The notes: generated by a model not told the origin, from the sequence alone. 64,000 nt of DNA from UKL13-2 sp036394575 (GCA_036394575.1 DASWEY010000082.1:1-64000); one strand, 5' to 3'. Numbered from the stretch's first letter, positions 1-9,417 are shown. Made by a program: numbers and translations.

Positions 1-16
1 CCCACTTTTCGCGTCC

Positions 17-120
17 AAATTTGACCCACTAAAAAACGCGATTTTTGCCTGATTTCAGAGCGAAATCGGCCGTTTTTTCTTATTCAGACCCACCTCGCGA
101 TTCCATCCCCCAGGTGGGTC
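17..120. repeat. REP-like TTTGACCCAC / GGTGGGTCAA repeat tract
   Basis: A copy of AAATTTGACCCACT lies at 17-30. A 9-bp inverted repeat follows: GACCCACCT at 87-95 and AGGTGGGTC at 112-120, with a 16-nt loop, running on into AATTCGCT. The words are nearly the same as those nested inside the transposon-like element near 9.1-9.2 kb (AAATTTGACCCC and GGTGGGGTCAAAATTC), so both appear to belong to one repeat family. Similar GGGGTCAA-type palindromes are known as REP sequences mobilised by RAYT transposases; no such transposase is in this window, so that link is inference. The tract ends about 30 bp before the groE promoter. Confidence 0.55.
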
Positions 121-146
121 AATTCGCTACGCGACGCGACATGTGA

Positions 147-176
147 CTTGAAATTCTGCGGTTTCGGCCCTATCAT
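147..176 (+). promoter_or_regulatory. groESL promoter, sigma70/sigma32-like
   Basis: TTGAAA at 148-153 and TATCAT at 171-176 are separated by exactly 17 bp, a good vegetative promoter. The -35 region read as CTTGAAA (147-153) also matches the heat-shock sigma32 -35 consensus, and CCCTATCAT (168-176) partly matches its -10. The CIRCE operator begins at the last base of the -10, so the transcription start, near 183, falls inside it. Confidence 0.7.
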
Positions 177-202
177 TAGCACTCGCTTGTGGTGAGTGCT
201 AA
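176..202 (+). promoter_or_regulatory. CIRCE operator (HrcA binding site)
   Basis: TTAGCACTC (176-184), a 9-bp spacer and GAGTGCTAA (194-202) form the canonical CIRCE inverted repeat with no mismatch. CIRCE is the operator of the HrcA heat-shock repressor. It overlaps the inferred start of groESL transcription, as in other HrcA-controlled groE operons. Confidence 0.96.
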
Positions 203-290
203 TATAGGCTCGTCGAGCAAATTTTCCTTGCCGTGCTTCATCCCGCACGGCAATTCTTTGAGCAACCGCAACAATATCCAGGAGTGAGCT

Positions 291-581
291 ATGAAACTGC
301 GTCCCTTGCACGATCGCGTGATCGTGAAGCGTTTGGAAGAAGAGCGTAAAACCGCCTCCGGCATCGTGATTCCCGATACCGTGGCCGAGAAACCCGATCA
401 GGGCGAAATCCTCGCTGTGGGCAATGGCAAAGTCGGTGAAGACGGCAAAGTCCGCACCCTCGACGTCAAAGTCGGCGACAAAGTATTGTTCGGCAAATAT
501 TCCGGCCAGACCGTCAAAGTCGATGGTGAAGAGCTTCTCGTGATGCGCGAAGAAGACATCATGGCCGTCGTCGGCAAGTAA
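291..581 (+). CDS. groES: Co-chaperonin GroES
   Basis: This 96-residue protein has the normal length for the 10-kDa co-chaperonin that caps GroEL during ATP-driven folding in the cytoplasm. It opens with MKLRPLHDRVIVKR, the conserved first strand, has the mobile-loop segment ERKTASGIVIPDTVAEKP around residues 17-34, and ends with MREEDIMAVV. The ATG is preceded by AGGAGTGAGCT. It is the first gene of the operon, 50 bp ahead of groEL, behind the CIRCE-controlled promoter. Confidence 0.98.
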   Translation: MKLRPLHDRVIVKRLEEERKTASGIVIPDTVAEKPDQGEILAVGNGKVGEDGKVRTLDVKVGDKVLFGKYSGQTVKVDGEELLVMREEDIMAVVGK

Positions 582-631
582 AGCGGCGCCAACGGTTTCA
601 GTTACGAATTCAATCTGAGAGGTAATTCATC

Positions 632-2281
<1,650 letters not shown>

Positions 2282-2343
2282 TAACGCGCAGTCAGGCCGT
2301 TGTTGCAAAGCGGTTTCGACGTTCTGTCTGCAAGTTGCCTCAA

Positions 2344-2375
2344 CAAAACCCCGCGCGAGCGGGGTTTTGTTTTTG
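2344..2375 (+). terminator. groESL intrinsic terminator
   Basis: CAAAACCCCGC at 2344-2354 pairs with GCGGGGTTTTG at 2359-2369 (11 bp, 4-nt loop), followed by a T-rich stretch. It lies between groEL and the convergent EamA gene. Confidence 0.9.
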
Positions 2376-2470
2376 CAGGCTACGCACCGCCAGCCATACC
2401 ATGGCGGCCTTATCTTTATCTGCCCGAGGCGAGATCACCGCTTTCCGGCCGGTGCACGCCGGACTCTCTT

Positions 2471-3367
2471 TCAGGCGTCCAATTTCGCGGCCTGATTTCC
2501 CGGCCGCCATTTGAGCAGGCCCGCGGTCAGCGCGGTTCCACACAGGATAAGCAATGCGCCGCCGATCATCCCGGGCGTGACTGCTTCGCCCAGGAAAATC
2601 CAGCCCCATAGCATGCCAAAGGCGGGGATCAGGAAGGTTACGGCAATGGCGCGGGTGGCGCCGATCCTCGCAATCAAACGAAAATAAAGTACATAGGCGA
2701 GCCCGGTGCAGACCACCCCCAGGAGTGTTGCAGCGCCCCAGGCCATGCGGCCGGGCATGGCCGTGGGCAGCGCCGCGAAGGCAAGCGGCAGCAACATCAG
2801 GGTAGCCACCAGCTGGCTCCCCGCCGCCACAGCCAGCGAATCGATTTGTTTTGCATGCACACGAGCGTAGTTGGCCGCGAAACCGTAGGAAAAGGTGGCC
2901 GCCAGCACCAATGCGGAAGCCAGTGCCTCGCTACCGAATTGAAATCCGCTGCGGCCCCCGACCAGGATCAGCACACCGCCGAACCCGACCGCCAGACCGA
3001 TGCTGCGCGCGGCCGTTGGCCGCTCGCCGAGCCAGCGCCAGGCGACGATTGCCGCGAACATGGGCGCGGTCGCGTTGAGAATCGAAGCGACCCCTGCACT
3101 CATATTCTGGATGGCAAACGCAAACAGGGCAAACGGCAGCGCCGAATTGGTCGCGCCCAGCACCGTCAGCGGCCGCCAGTTCCTGAGCAACAGCGGCCAC
3201 TGGCGGCGGTAAAAAATTACCGGCAACAGCACCATGGCAGCGATTCCCGTGCGCAGCGCGATCATCGGCAGCGGACCGAATTCGGGTACCGCAACCCGCA
3301 TCATCAGGAAGAACGCACCCCAGATGGCGGCGAGCAGCAGCAGCTCGGCGCCGTCAGCTGTACGCAA
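2471..3367 (-). CDS. EamA/DMT family transporter
   Basis: A 298-residue hydrophobic protein with about ten predicted membrane helices in two repeated halves, the architecture of EamA (drug/metabolite transporter) permeases of the inner membrane. The N-terminal LLLLAAIWGAFFLMMRVA and second-half FLIPAFGMLWGWIFLGEAVT are typical EamA signatures. Substrate cannot be told from sequence. The best start is a TTG only 3 nt after the ada stop codon, so it is probably translated with ada as a two-gene operon; ATG codons lie about 20 residues further in. Linkage to ada may be incidental. Confidence 0.85.
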   Translation of the reverse strand: MRTADGAELLLLAAIWGAFFLMMRVAVPEFGPLPMIALRTGIAAMVLLPVIFYRRQWPLLLRNWRPLTVLGATNSALPFALFAFAIQNMSAGVASILNATAPMFAAIVAWRWLGERPTAARSIGLAVGFGGVLILVGGRSGFQFGSEALASALVLAATFSYGFAANYARVHAKQIDSLAVAAGSQLVATLMLLPLAFAALPTAMPGRMAWGAATLLGVVCTGLAYVLYFRLIARIGATRAIAVTFLIPAFGMLWGWIFLGEAVTPGMIGGALLILCGTALTAGLLKWRPGNQAAKLDA

Positions 3368-3370
3368 GGC

Positions 3371-4438
3371 CTAGTTTCCCTGCGCGGTGTGGTTGCGCTC
3401 GTGATCCAGCAGCCATTGCTTGCGCGCCAGTCCGCCGCCGTAACCGGTCAGCGAACCATCGCTGCCGATCACGCGGTGGCAGGGAATGACGATGGCGCGG
3501 AAATTGTCGCCATTGGCGCGCGCCACCGCGCGGTTGGCACTGGGTTGGCCGATTGCCTTGGCGATGCCGGCGTAAGCGCGCGTTTCGCCCGGCGGGATCT
3601 GCAGCAATTGCTGCCATACCGCGCGCTGAAAATCGGTGCCGCGCTCGGCCAGCGGCAGGGTAAAGCGCAGACGCTTGCCGGCAAAGTACTCGCCGATCTG
3701 CTGTTCGGCCTGATCCAGCACCGGATGCGGCCCGGGCACGATCGCCACCTTGCTGCGCTGGCGCAAGCGCAGGATTTCGCGCTCCAGGCCGCGCCGATCG
3801 ACGAAATCAAGCACATGCAGGCCGGCATCGTCGGCCAGGGCCAGCATCGCGCCCAAGGGCGTCTCGATCCAGCGCGACAGCAAACAATGCACATCGCCCG
3901 ATTTCGACGGCGGGGCGCCGAACACTTTGGCGAAAGCCTCGCGAAAGCCGCTTGACGATTCAAAACCATGATCCAGCTGGGTATCGAGCACGTTCATTCC
4001 TCCTTTGACTGCCGCCAGCGCCGCGCCCATGCGCCGCGCCCGCTGATAGGCATGAAAACTCATGCCGAAATAACGTTGAAACTGCCGCCGCGCTGTGGAG
4101 GGATCGATCCCCATCTCCAGCAGGTCCTGCTCGCGCAAGCGCGCCGCCGGGTCGCTTTCCACGCGTTTGCGCAGCACCTCGACCAGGGCCGGCACCTCGT
4201 TGGTGATCTGCATCGGCTTGCATCGCAGGCAGGGACGGAAGCCGGCATGCAGCGCGGCGTTCTTGCTGTCGAAAAACTCGGTATTCTCGCGTCTGGGCTT
4301 GCGCGCGCTACAGGTCGGACGGCAAAAAATCCGCGTGGTGGTAACGCCGACAAAAAACACGCCCTCGTATGCGGAGTCGCGCGTATTGAAGGCTTGCCAC
4401 CGTTCTTCCTGGTCGGCTTGTCGGGTTTTTTGATCCAT
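3371..4438 (-). CDS. ada: Bifunctional Ada: DNA methyl-phosphotriester/O6-methylguanine repair and activator
   Basis: A 355-residue three-domain Ada protein. The N-terminal zinc domain carries Cys39, Cys43, Cys70 and Cys73, matching the ligands of E. coli Ada, where the first takes the methyl group from phosphotriesters. A central AraC-type helix-turn-helix (about residues 90-175) follows. The C-terminal O6-alkylguanine transferase domain has the IPCHRVIG active site with Cys320. The ATG at 4438 gives MDQKTRQ and fits the family length; a TTG 29 codons upstream would add a basic extension without homology. Known Ada proteins activate their own transcription when methylated. Confidence 0.95.
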   Translation of the reverse strand: MDQKTRQADQEERWQAFNTRDSAYEGVFFVGVTTTRIFCRPTCSARKPRRENTEFFDSKNAALHAGFRPCLRCKPMQITNEVPALVEVLRKRVESDPAARLREQDLLEMGIDPSTARRQFQRYFGMSFHAYQRARRMGAALAAVKGGMNVLDTQLDHGFESSSGFREAFAKVFGAPPSKSGDVHCLLSRWIETPLGAMLALADDAGLHVLDFVDRRGLEREILRLRQRSKVAIVPGPHPVLDQAEQQIGEYFAGKRLRFTLPLAERGTDFQRAVWQQLLQIPPGETRAYAGIAKAIGQPSANRAVARANGDNFRAIVIPCHRVIGSDGSLTGYGGGLARKQWLLDHERNHTAQGN

Positions 4439-4602
4439 GCAGAATTCTAGTCCCGCCTGCCGGACTCTGCGACCGATTTTCAGGCAGCGAATTTTGCGCC
4501 GTGATTTAATGGTCGCGGCTGCCAAGTCGGGCCCGCACCGGACGGCACTTATACGCTAACAGCGCTGCCAAAAAACACTCTCACTTCTTCCAGGAGATCG
4601 AT

Positions 4603-4992
4603 ATGCAAAAACTGACTTCCCTGTTTGCTGCCGTCTTGCTCGCCATTGCCGGCAGCGCTTTCGCGCAGAAGGTGGAAGCACCAAAGACCGCCCCCGCCAA
4701 GGCAGCGGACGCCAAAACCGCCCCCAAGATTGAAACCAAGACCGACGCCAAAAAAGAACCGATGGACATCAACAGCGCCAGTGTCGATGAACTGAAAACC
4801 CTGCCTGGCGTCGGCGATACCTATGCGGACAAGATCGTCAAAGGCCGTCCGTACAGCGGCAAGGACGATCTGGCCAAGAAAAAAATTGTGCCCGCCAAGA
4901 CCTATGACGGCATCAAGGACCTGATCATCGCCAAACAGGCGAAGAAAGAAGAGCCGAAGAAAGACGCCAAGAAGGACGAGAAGAAAAAGTAA
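4603..4992 (+). CDS. ComEA-like helix-hairpin-helix DNA-binding protein
   Basis: A 129-residue secreted protein. It has a signal peptide (hydrophobic stretch ending AGSAFAQ near residue 22), a linker rich in Ala, Lys and Thr, and one helix-hairpin-helix unit: DINSASVDELKTLPGVG then YADKIVKGRPYSGKDDL (about residues 54-95). The C-terminus is very lysine rich (repeated KKDAKK). This matches the short ComEA-type proteins of beta- and gammaproteobacteria, which bind incoming DNA in the periplasm during transformation. Function is inferred from the family. GGAG lies upstream of the ATG and a palindromic terminator follows. Confidence 0.85.
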   Translation: MQKLTSLFAAVLLAIAGSAFAQKVEAPKTAPAKAADAKTAPKIETKTDAKKEPMDINSASVDELKTLPGVGDTYADKIVKGRPYSGKDDLAKKKIVPAKTYDGIKDLIIAKQAKKEEPKKDAKKDEKKK

Positions 4993-5019
4993 ATTCGTCC
5001 GGACAGGCCTTGCCGGGAC

Positions 5020-5047
5020 AACGGGGTAGCCATGGCTACCCCGTTTT
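5020..5047 (+). terminator. Palindromic terminator after comEA-like gene
   Basis: A perfect 26-bp palindrome at 5020-5045 centred on CCATGG, whose right half ends CCCCGTT and continues into TT. It sits between the comEA-like stop and the response-regulator start at 5064. The T-run is short, so termination may be partial. Confidence 0.6.
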
Positions 5048-5063
5048 GCATTATTCTCCACGC

Positions 5064-5753
5064 ATGAGAATCCTGATCGCCGAAGACGACCCCATCCTGG
5101 CCGATGGCCTGACCCGCGCCTTGCGGGCCAGCGACAACGCCGTCGATTGCGTCAATACCGGCGGCGAGGCCGACAGCGCCCTGTCCACCCAGCACTTCGA
5201 TCTGGTCATTCTCGATATCGGTCTGCCCGGCATGGATGGATTCCAGGTGTTGAAGAACCTGCGCGACCGCAAGCTGGCCACACCGGTGCTGATTCTCACC
5301 GCGCTGGACGGCGTCGAGGACCGCGTGCGCGGTCTCGACCTGGGTGCGGACGATTATCTGGTCAAGCCCTTCGAGCTGGCTGAACTGGAAGCGCGCGTGC
5401 GCGCCCTGACGCGCCGTGCGCAGGGGCAATCGACTTCCACCATTCAGCACGGCGCCCTGCAGTTCGACGCCATCAGCCGCACAGTGACCATCAACGGCCA
5501 TCCCTCGGACCTGTCGGCGCGCGAAATCGCGCTGCTGGAGATTTTCCTGACGCGCGCCGGCCGCGTGGTGAACAAGGAGCAGATCATCGACCTGATGTGC
5601 CAATGGGGCGATGAAGTCAGCAGCAATGCCGTGGAGGTCTATGTTCACCGTCTGCGCAAGAAGCTGGAGTCGGCCGAGATCAGGCTCAATACCGTGCGCG
5701 GTCTCGGCTATTGCCTGGAGAAGCCGCCCGCGGCGGCGCCCTCCGTCTTGTGA
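5064..5753 (+). CDS. tctD: OmpR-family response regulator (TctD/QseB type)
   Basis: A 229-residue regulator with a receiver domain (acidic pair D8-D9, phosphoacceptor D51 in VILDIGLPGMDG, conserved Lys near 101 in LVKPFE) and a C-terminal OmpR winged helix ending NTVRGLGYCLE. The start MRILIAEDD at 5064 is chosen because an upstream in-frame start would add an unrelated 18-residue leader overlapping the preceding terminator. It overlaps the kinase gene by 4 nt. The partner kinase resembles TctE, so TctD is the preferred name, but no tctCBA tricarboxylate transporter lies nearby and the stimulus is unknown. Confidence 0.88.
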   Translation: MRILIAEDDPILADGLTRALRASDNAVDCVNTGGEADSALSTQHFDLVILDIGLPGMDGFQVLKNLRDRKLATPVLILTALDGVEDRVRGLDLGADDYLVKPFELAELEARVRALTRRAQGQSTSTIQHGALQFDAISRTVTINGHPSDLSAREIALLEIFLTRAGRVVNKEQIIDLMCQWGDEVSSNAVEVYVHRLRKKLESAEIRLNTVRGLGYCLEKPPAAAPSVL

Positions 5754-7210
5754 ACACGCCGGTCTTTCCGGAACCCGCCGCGGGCGGCGGCGATGCCCGC
5801 ACCGCGCCGCCTGTTGCATTGGCCGCCCCGCGACGCTCGTTGTTCAGCGCCATTCTCACCTGGATGCTGATCCCGCTGCTGATTGCCCTGCCGGTTTCGC
5901 TGGTGTTCACCTATCTCATCGGCATCTCGCTGGCCAATACCGCTTTTGACCGTGCCCTGGCGAGCCAGGCGCGCGCGCTTGCCGAGCAGATCGTATGGCT
6001 GCCGCGAACCGGCGCCTACCGCATGCTGATCGACCTGCCCACCCTGCTGTCGGACGAGGATATCGGCAACCACTACTATCGCGTCGATGACAATCACGGC
6101 AAGCTGATCTTCGGCACCAGCCAGCTGCCGGCCGCCATCGTTACCGAAAAAAACGATTACAGCCCGGTCATCTTCAAGAATGAAAAATTATCGATCGGCA
6201 ACGGGCAGGCGATCACGGTGCGATCCGCCACCTTGAGCCGCGAGGTCAACGGCAGCAGCGCGCCCATCATCCTGCAGATCGCCGAAACCACCGAGCGGCG
6301 CGAGGCGCTGGCGCGCGAAATCACCCTGGGCGTGATGCTGCCGCAGCTGATCCTGATTCCGCTGGCGATGTTCATGCTGTGGGTGGGATTGCGGCGCGGC
6401 CTCAATCCGCTCAACCGCCTTCACGACCAGGTGGCCAGGCGCGACGCCAACGATATCCGCCCGCTCGATGCCGCCGATGCGCCCGAGGATGTGGTGCCGC
6501 TGATCAACGCCTTCAACCAGATGCTGCACCGCGTGCAACAAAACAATATCGCGCAAAAACGTTTCATTGCCAATGCGGCCCACCAACTGCGCACGCCGCT
6601 GGCGGGGGTGCGCATGCAGACCGAACTGGCTCTGCGCAGCACCGAACCCAGCGCCATGGCGGAAGCACTGCAGCGCATCGCCACCGGTTCGGAACGCAGC
6701 ACCCATCTGATCAATCAGTTGCTGACGCTGGCGCGCGCCGAAACCGATGCCGAGGACGCGATCCGTTTTGAAAGCGTGGACCTCGTCAGCCTGGCGAGGG
6801 CGGGCGTTGAAGAAGCCTTCCCGCTGGCCGCGCAGAAGTACATCGATCTCGGCCTGGAAACAGGCGGCGGTACGGCGCAGATCAAGGGCAGTCCGCTGCT
6901 GGTCAAGGAAATGCTCGCCAATCTGGTTGATAACGCGATTCGCTACACCCCCGTCGGCGGCCACGTCACGGTTCGCCTTGGAACCGGGGGCGGCATTACC
7001 CTTGAAGTCGAAGACAATGGCATCGGCATCCCGGAAGGCGAGCGCCACCTGGTTTTCGACCGCTTTTACCGGGCTGTCGGCAGCAAGGAACCCGGTACCG
7101 GCATCGGCCTTGCCATCGTCAAGGAAATCGTCGCGCGCCACGGCGCGACCATCGCCGCCCTCAGCCCCGTCAGTGGGCAAGGCACTCTGATGCGCGTTAT
7201 TTTTCCGTAA
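5750..7210 (+). CDS. tctE: Sensor histidine kinase (TctE/QseC type)
   Basis: A 486-residue membrane kinase. An N-terminal helix (about residues 35-58) and a periplasmic two-component-sensor N-terminal domain as in TctE are followed by a second helix (about 190-215), HAMP, the H-box NAAHQLRTPLAG with phospho-acceptor near H278, the N-box NLVDNAIRYTP, and G-boxes DNGIGIPEG and GTGIGLAIVKEI. The start is the GTG at 5750, overlapping the regulator stop (GTGA), so the two are translationally coupled. Family members sense small carboxylates or other external signals; the ligand here is unknown. Confidence 0.88.
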   Translation: MNTPVFPEPAAGGGDARTAPPVALAAPRRSLFSAILTWMLIPLLIALPVSLVFTYLIGISLANTAFDRALASQARALAEQIVWLPRTGAYRMLIDLPTLLSDEDIGNHYYRVDDNHGKLIFGTSQLPAAIVTEKNDYSPVIFKNEKLSIGNGQAITVRSATLSREVNGSSAPIILQIAETTERREALAREITLGVMLPQLILIPLAMFMLWVGLRRGLNPLNRLHDQVARRDANDIRPLDAADAPEDVVPLINAFNQMLHRVQQNNIAQKRFIANAAHQLRTPLAGVRMQTELALRSTEPSAMAEALQRIATGSERSTHLINQLLTLARAETDAEDAIRFESVDLVSLARAGVEEAFPLAAQKYIDLGLETGGGTAQIKGSPLLVKEMLANLVDNAIRYTPVGGHVTVRLGTGGGITLEVEDNGIGIPEGERHLVFDRFYRAVGSKEPGTGIGLAIVKEIVARHGATIAALSPVSGQGTLMRVIFP

Positions 7211-7288
7211 GTTGCACGTAAGCTTGCGCGCCTAATCTCCTCCTACCGTAACATGGTTTTGTTGTTGCGCCAGGTTTTGAGTGAGTGT

Positions 7289-7351
7289 GACCGGGGTGAA
7301 GTTGTATTCATGAACACCTTGGTCTTGGCCCGCACGGGGTGAAGTGCGGGC
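7289..7351 (+). other. Two tandem stem-loops sharing GGGGTGAAGT, downstream of tctE
   Basis: Stem-loop 1 pairs GACCGGGGTG (7289-7298) with CACCTTGGTC (7315-7324), including two G-U pairs. Stem-loop 2 pairs GCCCGCAC (7328-7335) with GTGCGGGC (7344-7351), with GGGGTGAA as its loop, followed by GCTTCTTTT. The word GGGGTGAAGT occurs in both. This may be a terminator or part of a structured RNA that ends at 7485. No known RNA family is recognised. The rest of 7211-7509 holds no convincing gene. Confidence 0.45.
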
Positions 7352-7451
7352 GCTTCTTTTCAGCAGGAGCCGGCGCGCAACCAATGCCATGCACGCGTCG
7401 CCTCATCGGTTCCCCGAAAGGGTTGGTGGCATGCTTTGTCGCCTTCCCCTA

Positions 7452-7485
7452 TCCCGCCCCAGCTTGCTGAGGCGGGATTTTTTTT
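7452..7485 (+). terminator. Strong intrinsic terminator
   Basis: TCCCGCC (7452-7458) pairs with GGCGGGA (7471-7477) and an inner CAGC/GCTG extends the stem, followed by eight Ts. The T-run is on the plus strand only, so it ends a transcript coming from tctE or from an independent small RNA upstream of it. Confidence 0.85.
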
Positions 7486-7509
7486 CTTGCTTCTTTACGT
7501 ACCGCGGCA

Positions 7510-8652
7510 TCAGGCATGCCTGGCCGCCCTCGATTGCTGCCAGCGATGCAGCTGTCGATAAATCGGCAGGGTGAAGGAGAGGATCAGCAGCACGCGGGTC
7601 ACATGTGCCGCCGTCACCAGGGCGACCCCGAGTTGCAGGGTGCGCGCCGTGATCGACATTTCCGCGATGCCGCCCGGGGCCGTGGCCAGGATCATGCCCG
7701 GCACATACAGGCCGGACAGGGCGGCCAGCGCCCAGGCCAGCAGGGCCGACATCGCCATCATCAAATAAATGCTGGCCATCAGCGCGCCCATGAAACGCGG
7801 AGCACCCTTCAGGAAAGTGGGCGCAAAGCGGGTGCCCAGCGCGCAGCCCAGCAGCACTTGCCCGATATTGGTCAAAATGCCCAGCATCGAGGACAGTTGC
7901 AGCCCGGCAGCGGTGACCACGATGGTCGTCGCCAGGGGGCCCATCATCCAGGGATTGGGAAAGCGGATGATGCGAAACAGCAGGCCGCCGGCCGCGGCAA
8001 TGGCAAACAGGATCAGCAAATTGAAGGCCGAAAACGGCGTGGGCACCGGCCGATAAGCATCGCCGCCGTGTACATTTGCTACCGTCAGCACCACCGGGAT
8101 GGTGCAAACCACCAGAAAAATGCGCACCGCATGTGCGACCGCCACCTTGTCGATCGACGCTCCGAAGCGCTCGCCCAGCGTCGCCATCTCCGCCGCACCG
8201 CCGGGAACGCTGGCAAAAAATGCAGTGGCATCGTCCACCCGCGCCACGCGCGACAGAAAATGCGCCGCCACCGCGCCGATCAGAATCGATGAAATGGCCG
8301 CCGTCACCAGCACCCCGGCATGGGCCGCCACCTCGCGGGCCACGCTGGGCGTGAAGTACAGTCCCAAGGTAACCGCAATGAACATCTGTCCGAGCTCGCG
8401 CCCCAGTGGCGGCGCAGAAAGCCGCGCGCCGTTGAAGTTGCACAGCGCCATCGCCACCAGCGGCCCGATCATCCACGGCAAGGGGGTATGGGCCCAGGCG
8501 CATAGCACCCCGCCGAGCAGACTGACGGTCAGCGCCAACAGGGATCGCCGCCAGTCCTGCTGCCGGAATTGTTGGATTAAAAGCACCGCCGCATGATGAC
8601 GGGAAGACAATCTTTGGGCAAGCCTGGCGCCGCCTTTTCCCTCTGCCGGCAC
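7510..8652 (-). CDS. AbrB-family putative membrane transporter/regulator
   Basis: A 380-residue integral membrane protein of the family annotated AbrB (once misnamed ammonia monooxygenase). Two repeated halves each carry motifs such as HTPLPWMIGPLVAMA and GRELGQMFIAVTLGL in the first half and FPNPWMMGPLATTIVV in the second, with about ten helices. Its biochemical role is not established in the family; E. coli AbrB influences aidB expression. The start is the GTG at 8652; a second GTG about 22 codons downstream would drop a short polar leader. It is divergent from the tRNA-Phe promoter. Confidence 0.8.
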   Translation of the reverse strand: MPAEGKGGARLAQRLSSRHHAAVLLIQQFRQQDWRRSLLALTVSLLGGVLCAWAHTPLPWMIGPLVAMALCNFNGARLSAPPLGRELGQMFIAVTLGLYFTPSVAREVAAHAGVLVTAAISSILIGAVAAHFLSRVARVDDATAFFASVPGGAAEMATLGERFGASIDKVAVAHAVRIFLVVCTIPVVLTVANVHGGDAYRPVPTPFSAFNLLILFAIAAAGGLLFRIIRFPNPWMMGPLATTIVVTAAGLQLSSMLGILTNIGQVLLGCALGTRFAPTFLKGAPRFMGALMASIYLMMAMSALLAWALAALSGLYVPGMILATAPGGIAEMSITARTLQLGVALVTAAHVTRVLLILSFTLPIYRQLHRWQQSRAARHA

Positions 8653-8659
8653 AGCGAGG

Positions 8660-8688
8660 TTGGAAAGCGCCGCTTAAATCGTTATAAT
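8660..8688 (+). promoter_or_regulatory. tRNA-Phe promoter
   Basis: TTGGAA at 8660-8665 and a perfect TATAAT at 8683-8688 are separated by 17 bp, about 40 bp before the mature tRNA 5' end. Confidence 0.85.
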
Positions 8689-8730
8689 TGCGGGCTTTGC
8701 TGCTTCAAACGCAGCACAACAGCCCCATAC

Positions 8731-8806
8731 GGCCTGGTAGCTCAGTCGGTAGAGCAGAGGATTGAAAATCCTTGTGTCGGTGGTTCGATTCCGCCCCAGG
8801 CCACCA
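8731..8806 (+). tRNA. tRNA-Phe(GAA)
   Basis: A complete cloverleaf of 76 nt including an encoded CCA. The acceptor stem GGCCTGG pairs with CCAGGCC, the D arm is GCTC...GAGC, the anticodon loop TTGAAAA carries GAA, and the T arm contains GGTTCGATTCC. It has its own promoter and terminator, so it is a single-gene unit. Confidence 0.97.
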
Positions 8807-8810
8807 AATT

Positions 8811-8840
8811 AAAAAAGCCCGCCTCGCGCGGGCTTTTTTA
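8811..8840 (+). terminator. tRNA-Phe terminator
   Basis: AAAAAAGCCCGC (8811-8822) pairs with GCGGGCTTTTTT (8828-8839): a 12-bp stem with a 5-nt loop and a run of Ts. The target duplication of the neighbouring mobile element begins at 8841. Confidence 0.93.
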
Positions 8841-9417
8841 ATTTGACACGCTATTAGGTAGCTGAATCCCCAAGACAAACCGCCCCTCGGTTCGTAGTCT
8901 TGGGGGAATGAAATCAAACCATACCTGTCCCCAATTTCCGGCTGTTAAAGCGTCCGCTTTAACCGGAAATATACATCCCGATTTATCGATTTCCATCGAT
9001 TTGCCTACAGTTGACGCCGATGCTTCAGTGAGGCGCGCCATCGTGTCTAGCGCATCTCCCAACGATCGAGGCGAAAGTCGCCGCGTGTGAATTCGCTTCG
9101 AAATTTGACCCCCTTTGCGGGAGTATTCGCGCCGCGTTGACCCCACCCCGTTTTGCAGCTTTCTGAACGCTTTTCCGAGAGGAAATGACCGTTCAGGTGG
9201 GGTCAAAATTCAAAGCGAAAAGGGGGTCAACATTGCGCGCGAATTGACAGCCTCCGCATACTCCCGATCGGCGATAGCTATCCGGCCGGCGAGTCTACGC
9301 CGCACCTTGACGAGCCACGATAGGCTAGGCGGTACTCTATAAGTAGTCATGGGATGAATCCTATCGACTCATCCCCGAAATTTGTAGGGGACTCAGCTAC
9401 CTAATAGCGATTTGACA
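8841..9417. mobile_element. MITE-like non-autonomous transposable element with TIRs and 8-bp TSD
   Basis: The element body is 8849-9409 (561 bp). Its ends are perfect 17-bp inverted repeats, CGCTATTAGGTAGCTGA at 8849-8865 and its complement at 9393-9409; after one mismatch five more bases (TCCCC) match. It is flanked by the 8-bp direct repeat ATTTGACA (8841-8848 and 9410-9417), as expected for a target-site duplication. No transposase is encoded: the reading frames inside are short and unrecognised. A subterminal hairpin (8868-8905) and a second hairpin (8934-8970) lie in the left half, and a nested TTGACCCC palindrome lies in the centre. The parent transposon family is not identified. Confidence 0.85.
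9101..9230. repeat. Nested inverted repeats (TTGACCCC family) inside the element
   Basis: Outer pair: TTGACCCCCTTT (9105-9116) and AAAGGGGGTCAA (9219-9230), 12 bp perfect. Inner pair: TTGACCCCACC (9137-9147) and GGTGGGGTCAA (9196-9206), 11 bp perfect. Each outer arm has similar words beside it (GAATTCGCTTCGAAA on the left, AATTCAAAGCGAA on the right). The layout resembles paired REP sequences and matches words found at 17-120. Confidence 0.75.

Noticed and set aside
7328..7360. Guanidine-II (mini-ykkC) riboswitch suggested by two similar adjacent hairpins
   Set aside because: The loops do not carry the ACGR motif, and the hairpins lie after a gene rather than before a transporter start.
8838..9342. 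Short frames inside the transposon-like element as possible transposase
   Set aside because: Frames of 60-122 codons have no transposase motif and are broken by the palindromes, so the element is judged non-autonomous.
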